This document shows positions 46,577 to 55,465 of a stretch of DNA of 64,000 nucleotides, one piece after another (positions within the stretch are counted from its first letter, which is position 1; each line of letters starts with the position of its first letter). Under the pieces are notes generated by a model, which did no database searches, was not told the DNA's origin, and worked only from the letters and a program-made list of their open reading frames with translations. The stretch comes from Rarobacter faecitabidus (GTDB lineage: Bacteria; Actinomycetota; Actinomycetes; Actinomycetales; Cellulomonadaceae), in the NCBI RefSeq assembly GCF_006716265.1, contig NZ_VFOS01000001.1, positions 1,674,001-1,738,000 on the forward strand, written 5' to 3'. A program made the position numbers and the translations under genes.

Positions 46577-46594
46577 TATCTCGACGTCAAGATA
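46577..46594. promoter_or_regulatory. TCTTGA-type palindrome upstream of icd-mdh
   Basis: TATCTCGACGTCAAGATA is an 18-base palindrome with a single mismatched pair. On the minus strand it reads TATCTTGACGTCGAGATA. It matches the site before sucC in the core TCTTGAC-R-TCAAGA pattern and lies 51 bases upstream of the icd start. Confidence 0.68.
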
Positions 46595-46734
46595 CTTCTG
46601 AACAGGCCAGCTCGGCTCACAGGCACTCACCAGGTGGGCGAGCCTGAAATTTCCAGAGATCAGTGGGAAGATGCCCACAGGAACAGCACTGAAGTGCGTC
46701 CAATCCCACGAGAATGACTAGTGACAGGATCACC

Positions 46735-48018
46735 ATGACCGAACCGGCCACCACTCAGGCACAGGGCGACGCAGCCCTGGCTGACGAGTTTGACAACGAC
46801 AGCCCGATTAACCTGCAGGACGAGATCTTCGAACCGGCACCTCCCGCCCCAGCGGCCATCGGTAACGGACTTGTCGGACGCATCGGCGCCGAGTTCTTCG
46901 GCACCTTCCTTCTCGTTTTCGTCGGCGTCGGCGCCGCGCTCTACGGCTCGATACTCGGCTTCGGCCAGCTGGGAGTCGCGCTCGCGTTCGGCATCGCGCT
47001 GATCGCGGGCATCGCCGCCGTCGGCAGTATCTCGGGTGGGCACTTCAACCCCGCTGTGACATTCGGTCTCACCCTCGCCGGCCGGGCCTCCTGGAAGGAC
47101 CTGCTCCCCTACTGGGTGTCGCAGCTCGCCGGCGGATCTTTCGCGACCCTCGTGCTGTGGGCTATCACGCCGCGCCAGGTGAACGTGCTGACGGACATCT
47201 CCTCCACCTCGCGGGCCGAGCTCTTCCAGAACGCCGCAAACGGCTTCGCCGCGCACTCCCCGGCGTTCGACAGCTCGGCGGCCGACCAGGTCAAGCAATA
47301 CCTTGCGCAGGGCTTCACCGCCGACCAGATCAAGGAGGCCGTCGCGGCCGGCCAGGTCACCTTCAAGGATTCCTTCGACATCTCCTGGACTAACGCGCTC
47401 ATCCTCGAGACCGTCGCGGTCGCGCTGTTCGTGGGCATCATCCTCGCTGTGACTGACGCCCGGACCAAGATCAAGTTCCAGCCAGTGGTCATCGGACTCT
47501 CGCTCGCCGCACTGCTGGCCCTCGCAATGCCGCTCACGAACGGCTCTCTGAACCCGGCTCGCTCATTCGCCACCGCCGTGTTCGCAGGTGGCTGGACGTG
47601 GGGCCAGCTCTGGGTATTCATCGTCGCACCGCTGCTCGGCGGGGCTATCGCGGCGCTGTTCTACCGCGGATTCGCGGCCCCGAACGCCTTCATCGGTGCC
47701 GGAATCGTCCCTGCGGCCCAGGGTTCCGGTGACTTCGTGCCCTTCGAGGCGGGGATCACGGCACCGACGTCGGAATTCACGGACGAGGCCGCCGTGGCGT
47801 CGGGCGATCAAGCGACCCCGGCCGGAGAGTGGGTGCTCGAGGACGTCATCGTGGACGAGGTCGTCAGCGTCGATGTTCCGCTGACGCTTTCGAAGACAAA
47901 CGAGACCGCTTCCGCGGACGAGGCCGAAGCGAGCGCACTCGCCGAGGACGAAACGACCGCAGCGAACGGCGACGAGAACGATGACGACGAGCCGGAGGGC
48001 GACACCGTCCTACGGTAA
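46735..48018 (+). CDS. Aquaporin (MIP family) with a large loop insertion and acidic tail
   Basis: A 427-residue MIP channel from ATG 46735 (GGATCACC upstream; an ATG at 46714 is also in frame). The two NPA motifs are GGHFNPAVTFG (Asn105) and LNPARS (Asn273). Six membrane helices are apparent. Between the halves, residues about 145-220 form an extra hydrophilic segment (DISSTSRAELFQNAANGFAA, AADQVKQYLAQGFTADQIKE). The last 95 or so residues are a cytoplasmic, strongly acidic tail (DEAEASALAEDETTAANGDE). Typical aquaporins have 230-290 residues. Water or small neutral solutes are likely cargo. It is divergent from icd. Confidence 0.9.
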   Translation: MTEPATTQAQGDAALADEFDNDSPINLQDEIFEPAPPAPAAIGNGLVGRIGAEFFGTFLLVFVGVGAALYGSILGFGQLGVALAFGIALIAGIAAVGSISGGHFNPAVTFGLTLAGRASWKDLLPYWVSQLAGGSFATLVLWAITPRQVNVLTDISSTSRAELFQNAANGFAAHSPAFDSSAADQVKQYLAQGFTADQIKEAVAAGQVTFKDSFDISWTNALILETVAVALFVGIILAVTDARTKIKFQPVVIGLSLAALLALAMPLTNGSLNPARSFATAVFAGGWTWGQLWVFIVAPLLGGAIAALFYRGFAAPNAFIGAGIVPAAQGSGDFVPFEAGITAPTSEFTDEAAVASGDQATPAGEWVLEDVIVDEVVSVDVPLTLSKTNETASADEAEASALAEDETTAANGDENDDDEPEGDTVLR

Positions 48019-48052
48019 GTCGAGTCCGGTTCATCACCGGGACACGCCATCG

Positions 48053-48093
48053 TTGAGGGTGTTCGTTGCGCAGGACGCGGCGAACACCCTCAA
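48053..48093. terminator. Hairpin between the convergent aquaporin and DUF3017 genes
   Basis: A perfect 13-bp inverted repeat (48053-48065 and 48081-48093) with a 15-base loop, 35 bases after the aquaporin stop. Confidence 0.7.
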
Positions 48094-48192
48094 ATCGTCT
48101 CAGGAGGCACGCACCACCGTCACTCGCCGCGGGGCAGCGGTGGAGGTATCGGCCTGCCACTGGCGCTCCCAGTGCAGCTCGGAAGCCGGCGG

Positions 48193-48837
48193 CTAGAGTT
48201 CGGGGCCGAAGAGGATCAGCAGTTCGATGGCTCCTGCCGAGGCCAGGTACATCGAAACGTCGAAGCCGCGCCCGCGATTGACGAGAGATGGGAAGTTGCT
48301 CGCCGGCATCGTCAGTCGCAGGACTCCGCACGCCAGGCAGATGGCCACAAGCACCTGTAGCGCCGTATAGATGCCCGCAGCCCAGGCGGCGAGGCATACG
48401 AGTCCGACGCACACCGCGACCAGCGCCTGCCCGAGTCCCGATCCGAGCGGAAAGGCTATCGATCCCGGTCGCGGGCGGACTGCCTCGATGGCTCCCAGAG
48501 AGTCCTCGAAAGCGTCGCTAGCGACCTTCACCTGAGCGGCGTCGTCGACGGAGACGGCATGCGCGGGCGCGTAGCCCGGGTCCGCCTGATGGCCATTCGC
48601 CTGCTCGACGTGACCGGCGTCCACCGACTCCACCGACTCCACCGACTCCACCGACTCCACCGACTCCACCGAGGCGACCATATGAGTCGCGTGCCTCGGT
48701 GGCGATGACGGCGCCCCAGCAGTGGCCGCCGCGAACGCGACGGAGGACTCGTCCTCCCCGGCCCTGCGAGGCCACGGGCGCGCGCCTGCGGACGCCCTAT
48801 CCGCCGTCCCCGCATCGCTGCGCTCGCCGTCACTCAT
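48193..48837 (-). CDS. DUF3017 membrane protein with a VES-repeat N-terminus
   Basis: A 214-residue protein. The C-terminal half (about 122-214) has three hydrophobic segments (ALVAVCVGLVCLAAWAAGIY, LQVLVAICLACGVLRLTM, YLASAGAIELLILFG) as in the DUF3017 family. The N-terminal 120 residues are polar and low-complexity, including six VES repeats encoded by a 9-bp tandem repeat. DUF3017 genes are commonly found beside purH/folD in actinobacteria, as here 22 bases downstream of purH. The function is unknown. Confidence 0.82.
   Translation of the reverse strand: MSDGERSDAGTADRASAGARPWPRRAGEDESSVAFAAATAGAPSSPPRHATHMVASVESVESVESVESVESVDAGHVEQANGHQADPGYAPAHAVSVDDAAQVKVASDAFEDSLGAIEAVRPRPGSIAFPLGSGLGQALVAVCVGLVCLAAWAAGIYTALQVLVAICLACGVLRLTMPASNFPSLVNRGRGFDVSMYLASAGAIELLILFGPEL
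48621..48672 (-). repeat. 9-bp in-frame tandem repeat in the DUF3017 gene
   Basis: The unit CCGACTCCA (plus strand) repeats about six times with no visible divergence, giving VESVESVES in the protein. A recent expansion by slippage is likely. Confidence 0.9.
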
Positions 48838-48859
48838 GAGTCAACTATTCCCCATCCGC

Positions 48860-50497
48860 TCAGTGCGCGAAATGGCGCGTGCCGGTGAGGTACAAGGTCA
48901 CACCCGCGTCCTGGGCGGCCGCGATCACCTCGTCGTCGCGGATCGAACCGCCGGGCTGGACCACGGCACGGACGCCAGCATCGATCAGAACCTGCAGTCC
49001 GTCTGCGAATGGGAAGAACGCGTCCGACGCGGCAACGGCACCCTGCGCACGCGCCGATTGGCCCAGCTCGTTCGCGCGCTGGACCGCGAGCTTGCACGAG
49101 TCCACGCGGTTGACCTGCCCCATGCCCACGCCGACCGATGCCCCGTCCTTGGCCAGCAGGATCGCGTTGGACTTCACCGCACGCACCGCGCGCCAGGCGA
49201 AGACGAGATCGGCGCGCGTGGCATCATCCGCGGCGTCGCCGGCGACGAGTCGCCAATTGGCCGGATCGTCACCGGTGGCATCGATGCGGTCCGCCTTCTG
49301 CACGAGTAGCCCACCGGAGATGGGACGCGTCTCGAGCTCGGCGAATCCGGGGTCCCGCAGGCGGAGCAGGCGGATGTTCTTCTTCACACTGAGGATGCGC
49401 AGCGCCTCCGGCTCGAAGTCCGGAGCGATGACAACCTCGGTGAACACTTCAGCGATCTGGCGTGCCGCGTCGGCTGTGATGCTCTGGTTAGCCGCAATCA
49501 CTCCGCCGAATGCCGAAACGGGATCGCAGGCATGGGCGCGGGCGTGCGCCTGCGCGATGTTCTCGCCCACCGCGATTCCGCAGGGGTTGGCGTGCTTGAT
49601 GATCGCCACGGTCGGTTTGGCACCGTGGTCGTGCGCCGCGCGCCAGGCGGCATCCGCGTCGACGTAGTTGTTGTAGCTCATCGCCTTGCCGTGAAGTTGC
49701 TCGGCGTGAGCAAGGCCGCCGCTCTGCCCCACCGTGGCGTACAACGCGGCCGGCTGATGCGGGTTTTCGCCGTAACGCAGCACATCGGCGCGCTCGAAAC
49801 TCTGCCCACGCCAACTCGGGAAACCCGAACTTACCGCTTCGCCGTCCCGCTCCACGACATCGGTAGGGCTCACAACGGTGCCCATCCAGGTCGCGACCGC
49901 CAGATCGTAGTTCGCGGTGTGGACGAAGGCCGAGGTCGCGAGCGCCTTACGCTGCGCGTAGGTGAAGCCGCCCTCCGCGAGCGCCGCTGCGACCTGCCCG
50001 TACTGCGACGGATCGGTGATGACCGCGACGCTGGGGTGATTCTTCGCGGCAGCGCGAACCATTGACGGGCCGCCGATATCGATCTGCTCCACGCACTCGT
50101 CCGGGGTTGCACCGCTTGCAACGGTCTGAGTGAACGGGTACAGGTTCACCGCGACGAGTTCGAACGTCTCGACTCCGAGGTCCGCCAACTGGGCCATGTG
50201 ATCCGACTTGCGCGTGTCCGCCAGGATGCCGGCGTGGATGAGGGGGTGCAGCGTCTTGACCCTGCCCTCAAGGCATTCGGGAAATCCGGTCACCTGCTCG
50301 ACGGACGTCACCGGGACTCCCGCATCGGCGATCGTCTTCGCGGTCGATCCCGTGGATACGATCTCGACCCCGGCGCCGTGAAGCGCCTTAGCCAGGTCGG
50401 CGAGGCCCGTCTTGTCGTAGACCGAGATGAGCGCGCGCCGTATCGGACGGCGGGAATCGTCGGTGAGCTGGATATCGGGGGCGGACGCCTGCACCAT
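48860..50497 (-). CDS. purH: Bifunctional AICAR formyltransferase/IMP cyclohydrolase
   Basis: A 545-residue PurH. The start is taken as the second of two adjacent ATGs (50497), which has AAGGAGA at better spacing; the first is at 50500. The MGS-like IMP cyclohydrolase domain covers about 18-160 ([35 protein letters not shown]) and the AICARFT domain about 165-545 ([41 protein letters not shown]). It makes FAICAR and then IMP, consuming 10-formyl-THF and lowering ZMP, the ligand family of the glyA riboswitch. It is downstream of purN. Confidence 0.97.
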   Translation of the reverse strand: MVQASAPDIQLTDDSRRPIRRALISVYDKTGLADLAKALHGAGVEIVSTGSTAKTIADAGVPVTSVEQVTGFPECLEGRVKTLHPLIHAGILADTRKSDHMAQLADLGVETFELVAVNLYPFTQTVASGATPDECVEQIDIGGPSMVRAAAKNHPSVAVITDPSQYGQVAAALAEGGFTYAQRKALATSAFVHTANYDLAVATWMGTVVSPTDVVERDGEAVSSGFPSWRGQSFERADVLRYGENPHQPAALYATVGQSGGLAHAEQLHGKAMSYNNYVDADAAWRAAHDHGAKPTVAIIKHANPCGIAVGENIAQAHARAHACDPVSAFGGVIAANQSITADAARQIAEVFTEVVIAPDFEPEALRILSVKKNIRLLRLRDPGFAELETRPISGGLLVQKADRIDATGDDPANWRLVAGDAADDATRADLVFAWRAVRAVKSNAILLAKDGASVGVGMGQVNRVDSCKLAVQRANELGQSARAQGAVAASDAFFPFADGLQVLIDAGVRAVVQPGGSIRDDEVIAAAQDAGVTLYLTGTRHFAH

Positions 50498-50887
50498 CAT
50501 TCTCCTTGGATCGCGAGCTCGATGACCCGCTATTCGCACTGGGAGGTCGCGCGATGCGACCACGAGTCGTGACCGGGCACCCAGGCGGACCATGCCCCAG
50601 TCGAAGAGGAATCGATTGCGTGCTCCCCGGTGGTTCCCCCACCCAACGCCAGTTGCACGCGTCCGCTAAGTCTATCGCCTCTCGGCTGTCGGACGACGCG
50701 CCCGCATCGTTCGTGGCGGCGTTCGCGGCGGCGCCCGTGGCTGTGCCCGCGCCGGCGGCGGAGTCCGCGCCCGCGCCCACGGCGGAGTCCGCGCCCACGC
50801 CCACGGCGGAGTCCGCGCCCGTGCCCACGGCGGGGTCCGCGACCGTGCCGGAAATCCTCGTCCGGCAAAGGCGCGGAAAGAGCTATC
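50498..50887. other. purN-purH intergenic region carrying 24-bp repeats
   Basis: A 390-base gap in an otherwise tight operon. Frames stay open because of Gly/Ala/Arg-rich repeats, but none has a credible ribosome-binding site or non-repetitive protein sequence. It holds four 24-bp repeats at 50757-50852. A purH promoter may lie here, but none is obvious. Confidence 0.45.
50757..50852. repeat. 24-bp tandem repeat, four units
   Basis: Units begin GGCGGAGTCCGCGCC at 50757, 50781, 50805 and GGCGGGGTCCGCGAC at 50829. Each contains the small palindrome GCGGAGTCCGC, so the transcript could form a row of hairpins. Confidence 0.85.
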
Positions 50888-51535
50888 TCAGCGAACGCGG
50901 CGACCATCGACGGCGAAGCCGGAGACCGCGAGCCGCGGCACCCATTCGACCAGCAGTTCCCGTTCGGTGGCTTTGATCCGGTCGTGCAAGCTCGATTCGT
51001 CGTCGTCGTCCTCGACACGCACGACCCGCTGGTCGATGATCGGGCCGGTGTCCATGCCCTCATCCACCACGTGGAGGGTGCAGCCAGTGACCTTCACGCC
51101 GTAGTCGAGCGCGTCCCGGACGCCGTGCGCGCCGGGAAACGCGGGCAGCAGCGCGGGATGGGTGTTGACGGTTCGGCCGCCGAACCGGGACAGGAAGCCA
51201 TCGCCCAGGATTCGCATGAAGCCCGCGCTCAGCACGAGGTCGGGGCCGAAGGAGGCCACGGTCCGCGCGAGCGCGACGTTCCACTCGTCCCGCGACGCGA
51301 AGTCGCGAGGGCTCACGACCGCGGTCGCGATCCCCTGCTCGCGGGCGAGTTCCAGTCCGCCGGCCCCGGTGTTGTCGGCAACGACTGCGACGATCCGCGC
51401 TCCGTAGGCCTCGTCCTGTTGCGCCCTAAGAACCGCGGCCATCGTCGAGCCGGCGCCGGAGATGAGGGCGACGACACGGCCACCCGCGCGGATCGGGGTT
51501 TCCTGACCGGCCGGACCGGAGAACTCGTTAGTCAC
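50888..51535 (-). CDS. purN: Phosphoribosylglycinamide formyltransferase
   Basis: A 215-residue GART from GTG 51535 (VTNEFSGPAGQE) with AAGGTG upstream. Motifs are VVALISGAGSTMAAVLRAQ, the catalytic Asn/His in VNTHPALLPAFPGAHGVRD and the Asp in CTLHVVDEGMDTGPII. It uses 10-formyl-THF to formylate GAR, the third step of purine synthesis. It starts 10 bases after DUF6350 ends and precedes purH. Confidence 0.95.
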   Translation of the reverse strand: MTNEFSGPAGQETPIRAGGRVVALISGAGSTMAAVLRAQQDEAYGARIVAVVADNTGAGGLELAREQGIATAVVSPRDFASRDEWNVALARTVASFGPDLVLSAGFMRILGDGFLSRFGGRTVNTHPALLPAFPGAHGVRDALDYGVKVTGCTLHVVDEGMDTGPIIDQRVVRVEDDDDESSLHDRIKATERELLVEWVPRLAVSGFAVDGRRVR

Positions 51536-51545
51536 GGGAAGCACC

Positions 51546-52994
51546 TTACCGCCGTTCGCCCGCATTCTCCGAGTTGCCCGAGCGTCCGAACACGCTCCAC
51601 CAAGCCGCCCGCACCTGAGCACGCAGCCACGGATGCAGGAACGTCACCGTGACCGTGGCCCCGGCCGCGATGAGCAGGGAGCCACTGAGCGCGGCCCCGA
51701 GAACGTCGGGGCCGGCCGAGGCCAGCCGCCCCGGTCCGATACTGCCCGTCGCCAGCCAGAACGCGACGACCAGGACTACGAAGACGAAGGCAAGCGAGGC
51801 GCCGAGGGCAATGGCGCAGTCGCGCCACGGGACGGCGGCAGTCTCATGCAGCCTGCGGAGGCGGCGCCACACCACGAGCCCACCGACGATCCCTGCCGCG
51901 AAAACAAGCGAGATCAGCCACGATGTGTAGCCACCGGCCATGTCGCCCGTAGGCAGCGCTGCAAGGAGCGGTACAGCCGGGAGCGGGTCGAGCGCGACAT
52001 GAGCGGGCGCGAACTCGCTGCCCAGCCCCACGTGGAAGCCCACCCCGGTCAGCCAGGCCACGGCCCAGATGAGCAGCGTGAACAGGTAGGTCAGTTGCGC
52101 TCCGCCAAGGACGATTCCGCCGATGCTGTCCGGGTCGAGGGACGCGATGATATCGCTCGCAGCTGCGCGTCCGGCAAAGGCCCACAAAGTCACCAGAACT
52201 GCTGCGATGCCGAGTAGTAGCGCGAGTGACGCTCCGCCCCCGGCGACTCCGGCGCGGAGAGCGGGCAGGTTCCAGCGCGCGAGCCAGTGCGGGGCCGCGA
52301 CGACCAGCGCGTCACCGGCCGATTGACGCCGAAAGCCCAGGTATCCGCCAGTCAGCGCGATGATAACGGTCAGAATCAGCAGCCGCGGGCCGAACGAGCC
52401 CATGATGAGGGCGATCAACTGAGCGATCAGGGAATACGTGATCGTAAACGAGATCAGGGCAGTGAGCGTGTGCCGACTGGCGCGGCGGGCCGAGAGGTAT
52501 GCGGCCGCAAATGCGAGTAGCGCTATCCCCAGCGGAATGAGGGAGATCGTTGCCCCGTCCACGGTCACGGTTCCGCCGTGCCCGAGCAGCCAGAGGCGCG
52601 ATGCCACCCCCACTGCGGAACGCCATGAGTCCTGGGTCGTGACCTGAGCCGCAGCAGAGACGAAGGCAGCCACCGCGGGAACTACGAGCAGGCCCCACGA
52701 CCAGGCGAAGGCCTGCAGCGCCGCGATGGCCCCAGAGATCCAGGCCGGGATGGGCGGACGCACGGCAGGTTGCTGGTCGATCGTTCGCCGCCGGGACGCG
52801 GTCGATGCGGGAGGGCGTTCATCCGGTTCGAGCACCACGGCTTGCGAACCGGTATCGCGCCGCCGGCGGGTAGGTTCGGGGCGCCGCGCCGCCTGCTTAT
52901 CGTGCCTCGGTTGCCCGTTCGGGTGCCGAGAAGCGCCCGTCCCGCGCGCGGTCGTCGCCCGAGACGGGCGGGGAGATTGCGGGCGATGCGGCAT
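51546..52994 (-). CDS. DUF6350 multi-pass membrane protein
   Basis: A 482-residue protein from ATG 52994 (MPHRPQSPRPSRATT). After about 85 polar, Arg/Pro-rich residues it has about nine hydrophobic segments (for example GLLVVPAVAAFVSAAA, LIPLGIALLAFAAAYLSA, LLILTVIIALTGGYLGF). It belongs to the DUF6350 family, found between sucD and purN in many actinobacteria and sometimes linked by name to cell division. The role is unknown. The weak ribosome-binding region before 52994 leaves the start somewhat uncertain. Confidence 0.82.
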   Translation of the reverse strand: MPHRPQSPRPSRATTARGTGASRHPNGQPRHDKQAARRPEPTRRRRDTGSQAVVLEPDERPPASTASRRRTIDQQPAVRPPIPAWISGAIAALQAFAWSWGLLVVPAVAAFVSAAAQVTTQDSWRSAVGVASRLWLLGHGGTVTVDGATISLIPLGIALLAFAAAYLSARRASRHTLTALISFTITYSLIAQLIALIMGSFGPRLLILTVIIALTGGYLGFRRQSAGDALVVAAPHWLARWNLPALRAGVAGGGASLALLLGIAAVLVTLWAFAGRAAASDIIASLDPDSIGGIVLGGAQLTYLFTLLIWAVAWLTGVGFHVGLGSEFAPAHVALDPLPAVPLLAALPTGDMAGGYTSWLISLVFAAGIVGGLVVWRRLRRLHETAAVPWRDCAIALGASLAFVFVVLVVAFWLATGSIGPGRLASAGPDVLGAALSGSLLIAAGATVTVTFLHPWLRAQVRAAWWSVFGRSGNSENAGERR

Positions 52995-53086
52995 AGGTAC
53001 ATCGTGCCGCCCTTCGCCACCGTTCCCGCGGAGGCGTGGCCGAGGTCGTTCCGATTGCCCCGACGATGCCTGCTTGGTGCAGGCAG

Positions 53087-53146
53087 ACACCGGTTAGGGC
53101 TGCTCGGCACCTCCTATTGCGGGTGTCAAGCAGCCCTAACCGGTGT
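53087..53146. repeat. 18-bp inverted repeat in the sucD-DUF6350 gap
   Basis: Arms ACACCGGTTAGGGCTGCT (53087-53104) and its exact reverse complement (53129-53146) enclose a 24-base loop. The arms resemble those of the 60-bp palindrome at 62232 (ACACCsGTTAGGGyTGCy), so both belong to one repeat family. Confidence 0.85.
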
Positions 53147-53150
53147 TCTC

Positions 53151-53237
53151 GCGTGGAGCGGGGAGTCCGCGCGGAGCGGGCCGCCGTGCGAAGCGGGCCG
53201 CCGCGCGGAGCGGGGCGTCCGCGCGGAGCGGGCCGCC
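53151..53237. repeat. 17-18-bp tandem repeat beside sucD
   Basis: Five degenerate copies of GCGCGGAGCGGGCCGCC run to five bases before the sucD stop codon. Variants differ at a few positions (GTGCGAAGCGGG, GCGTGGAGCGGGG). Confidence 0.8.
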
Positions 53238-53242
53238 GCCCC

Positions 53243-54133
53243 CTAGGCGCCGAGTGCCGCGCGAAGCAGGTCGGCCGTCTCGGTCGGCGTCTTGCCAACC
53301 TTCACACCGGCTGCCTCCAGTGCTTCTTTCTTCGCCTGAGCGGTACCCGAGGAACCCGAGACGATGGCTCCGGCGTGGCCCATCGTCTTGCCCTCGGGCG
53401 CGGTGAAGCCCGCGACGTAGCCAACGACCGGCTTGGTGACGTGCTCACGGATGTACGCCGCCGCGCGCTCCTCCGCGTCGCCGCCGATCTCGCCGATCAT
53501 GACGATCGCCTCGGTCTGCGGGTCATTCTCGAATGCCTCGAGGGCATCGATGTGAGTGGTGCCGATGATTGGGTCGCCACCGATGCCGATAGCGGTCGAG
53601 AAGCCGAGATCGCGCAGCTCGTACATCATCTGGTACGTCAGCGTGCCCGACTTCGAGACGAGGCCGACGCGGCCCGGCCCGGTGATGTCGGCAGGCGTGA
53701 TGCCGACGTTCGACTTTCCGGGGCTGATGATGCCGGGGCAGTTCGGGCCGATCAGACGAACGCCCTTCTGGGTGGCGAGGGTATAGAACTCGGCCGAGTC
53801 CTTCACGGGAATGCCCTCGGTGATGATGACGATCAGCGGCACGGCCGCTTCGATCGCCTCGACGACGGCGCCCTTGGCGAAGGCCGGCGGAACGAAGATG
53901 ACGGAGACGTCCGCTCCCGTGGCGGCGACAGCGTCAGCGACGCTACCGAGCACGGGGATCTCGATGTCCTCGTCCTTGACCGTGAAACCGACGGTGGTGC
54001 CCGCCTTGCGCGGGTTCACCCCGCCCACGATCTGCGTGCCCGCGGCCAGCATGCGCGAGGTGTGCTTCTGCCCCTCGGCGCCGGTCATGCCCTGCACGAT
54101 GACACGAGAATTCTCGTCAATGAAGATTGCCAT
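53243..54133 (-). CDS. sucD: Succinyl-CoA synthetase alpha subunit
   Basis: A 296-residue subunit. It shows the CoA-binding start [37 protein letters not shown], the [17 protein letters not shown] block, [19 protein letters not shown] and the phosphorylated His in [14 protein letters not shown]. With SucC it converts succinyl-CoA to succinate with nucleotide triphosphate formation. It lies 32 bases downstream of sucC. Confidence 0.97.
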   Translation of the reverse strand: MAIFIDENSRVIVQGMTGAEGQKHTSRMLAAGTQIVGGVNPRKAGTTVGFTVKDEDIEIPVLGSVADAVAATGADVSVIFVPPAFAKGAVVEAIEAAVPLIVIITEGIPVKDSAEFYTLATQKGVRLIGPNCPGIISPGKSNVGITPADITGPGRVGLVSKSGTLTYQMMYELRDLGFSTAIGIGGDPIIGTTHIDALEAFENDPQTEAIVMIGEIGGDAEERAAAYIREHVTKPVVGYVAGFTAPEGKTMGHAGAIVSGSSGTAQAKKEALEAAGVKVGKTPTETADLLRAALGA

Positions 54134-54165
54134 TAATCAGTTCTCTTTCTTCTGCTCAGGGCTTG

Positions 54166-55344
54166 TCAGGCGCCGTGTGCGAGCTGGGCTGCCAGGTCCG
54201 CGCCGCCGTCCATCGTGTCGGCGAGCTTGACGAGCGGGTGCGCGGCTGCCTCCAGGATGCGGCGACCCTCGACCACGTTGTTTCCGTCGAGCCGGACGAC
54301 AAGTGGCTTGGTCGCCTGCTCGCCGAGGATCTCGAGTGCCTTCACGATGCCGTTAGCGACCTCGTCGCACGCGGTGATGCCACCGAAGACGTTCACGAAC
54401 ACCGACTTGACCTGGGCGTCACCGAGGATGACGTCGAGTCCGGCCGCCATCACTGAGGCGGACGCGCCGCCGCCGATGTCGAGGAAGTTCGCGGGCTTGA
54501 CGCCGCCGTGCTTCTCCCCCGCGTAGGCGACGACGTCGAGCGTGGACATCACGAGGCCAGCGCCGTTTCCGATGACCCCGACCTCGCCGTCCAGCTTCAC
54601 GTAGTTGAGGTCGTTCTCCTTGGCCTTCGCCTCGAGCGGGTCGGCGGCGTCCTTGTCCTCCAGATCGGCATGGTCCGGGTGGCGGAACGCCGCATTCTCG
54701 TCGAGCGTGACCTTGCCGTCGAGCGCGACGATCTTCCCGTCGCCGGTCTTGACCAGCGGGTTGACCTCGACGAGCGTGGCGTCCTCGCCCGCGTACACGT
54801 CCCACAACTTCTTGATGACGTCGGCGACCTCGTCCGCGATGTCGGCGGCGAAACCGGCCTCGGCGACGATCTGCGCGGCCTTGGCGTCGTCGATTCCGGT
54901 GATCGGATCGACCTCGACCTTGGCCAGGGCCTCCGGGCGCTCGACCGCGAGCTGCTCGATCTCCATGCCGCCCTCGACGCTCGCCATGGCGAGGTAGGAG
55001 CGGTTGGCACGGTCGAGCAGAACAGAGAAGTAGAACTCCTGCGCGATGTCCGCACCGGCGGCGATCATCACGCGGTGGACCGTGTGGCCCTTGATGTCCA
55101 TGCCGAGGATCTCGGCGGCGCGTTCCCGCGCCTCGTCGGCGCTGCGGGCGATCTTGACGCCGCCCGCCTTGCCCCGACCGCCGGTCTTGACCTGGGCCTT
55201 GACTACCACGACGGCCGATCCGGAGTCGATCAGTTTCTGCGCTGCGGCCTGGGCTTCGTCTGGCGTTGTCGCCACGATGCCCGCCAGGACTGGCACGCCG
55301 TGCTTCTCGAAGACGTCACGGGCTTGGTATTCGAACAGGTCCAC
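54166..55344 (-). CDS. sucC: Succinyl-CoA synthetase beta subunit
   Basis: A 392-residue ATP-grasp subunit from GTG 55344 ([19 protein letters not shown]), preceded by GGAAGGACC. Motifs include [50 protein letters not shown] and [13 protein letters not shown]. First gene of sucC-sucD, possibly extending into DUF6350-purN-purH. A 16-base palindrome lies 29 bases upstream. Confidence 0.97.
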   Translation of the reverse strand: MDLFEYQARDVFEKHGVPVLAGIVATTPDEAQAAAQKLIDSGSAVVVVKAQVKTGGRGKAGGVKIARSADEARERAAEILGMDIKGHTVHRVMIAAGADIAQEFYFSVLLDRANRSYLAMASVEGGMEIEQLAVERPEALAKVEVDPITGIDDAKAAQIVAEAGFAADIADEVADVIKKLWDVYAGEDATLVEVNPLVKTGDGKIVALDGKVTLDENAAFRHPDHADLEDKDAADPLEAKAKENDLNYVKLDGEVGVIGNGAGLVMSTLDVVAYAGEKHGGVKPANFLDIGGGASASVMAAGLDVILGDAQVKSVFVNVFGGITACDEVANGIVKALEILGEQATKPLVVRLDGNNVVEGRRILEAAAHPLVKLADTMDGGADLAAQLAHGA

Positions 55345-55372
55345 CCTCGCTGGTCCTTCCCTCGATAAAATT

Positions 55373-55388
55373 GTCTTGACATCAAGAC
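55373..55388. promoter_or_regulatory. TCTTGA-type palindrome upstream of sucCD
   Basis: GTCTTGACATCAAGAC is a palindrome with 7-base arms around CA. It lies 29 bases before the sucC start, close to or within the promoter. The core TCTTGACATCAAGA matches 12 of 14 positions of the site before icd. Confidence 0.7.
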
Positions 55389-55465
55389 TTCTATCCCAGG
55401 GTAGTCCGTTTTTAGCGCATCCGTGACCATAGTCGCCTCGGTCTGCGTGGCCGCCGCGCCCCGGG

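Noticed and set aside
43938-46601. An 887-codon plus-strand open frame spanning the GH3 start, mdh and icd
   Set aside because: It is antisense to mdh and icd, both of which are unmistakable, and its translation is His/Arg/Asp-rich as expected from the shadow of a high-GC gene.
50388-50828. A minus-strand frame with GADSAVGVGADSAVGAG repeats upstream of purH
   Set aside because: The regular look comes from the 24-bp repeats; it overlaps the purH start in another frame and lacks a ribosome-binding site.
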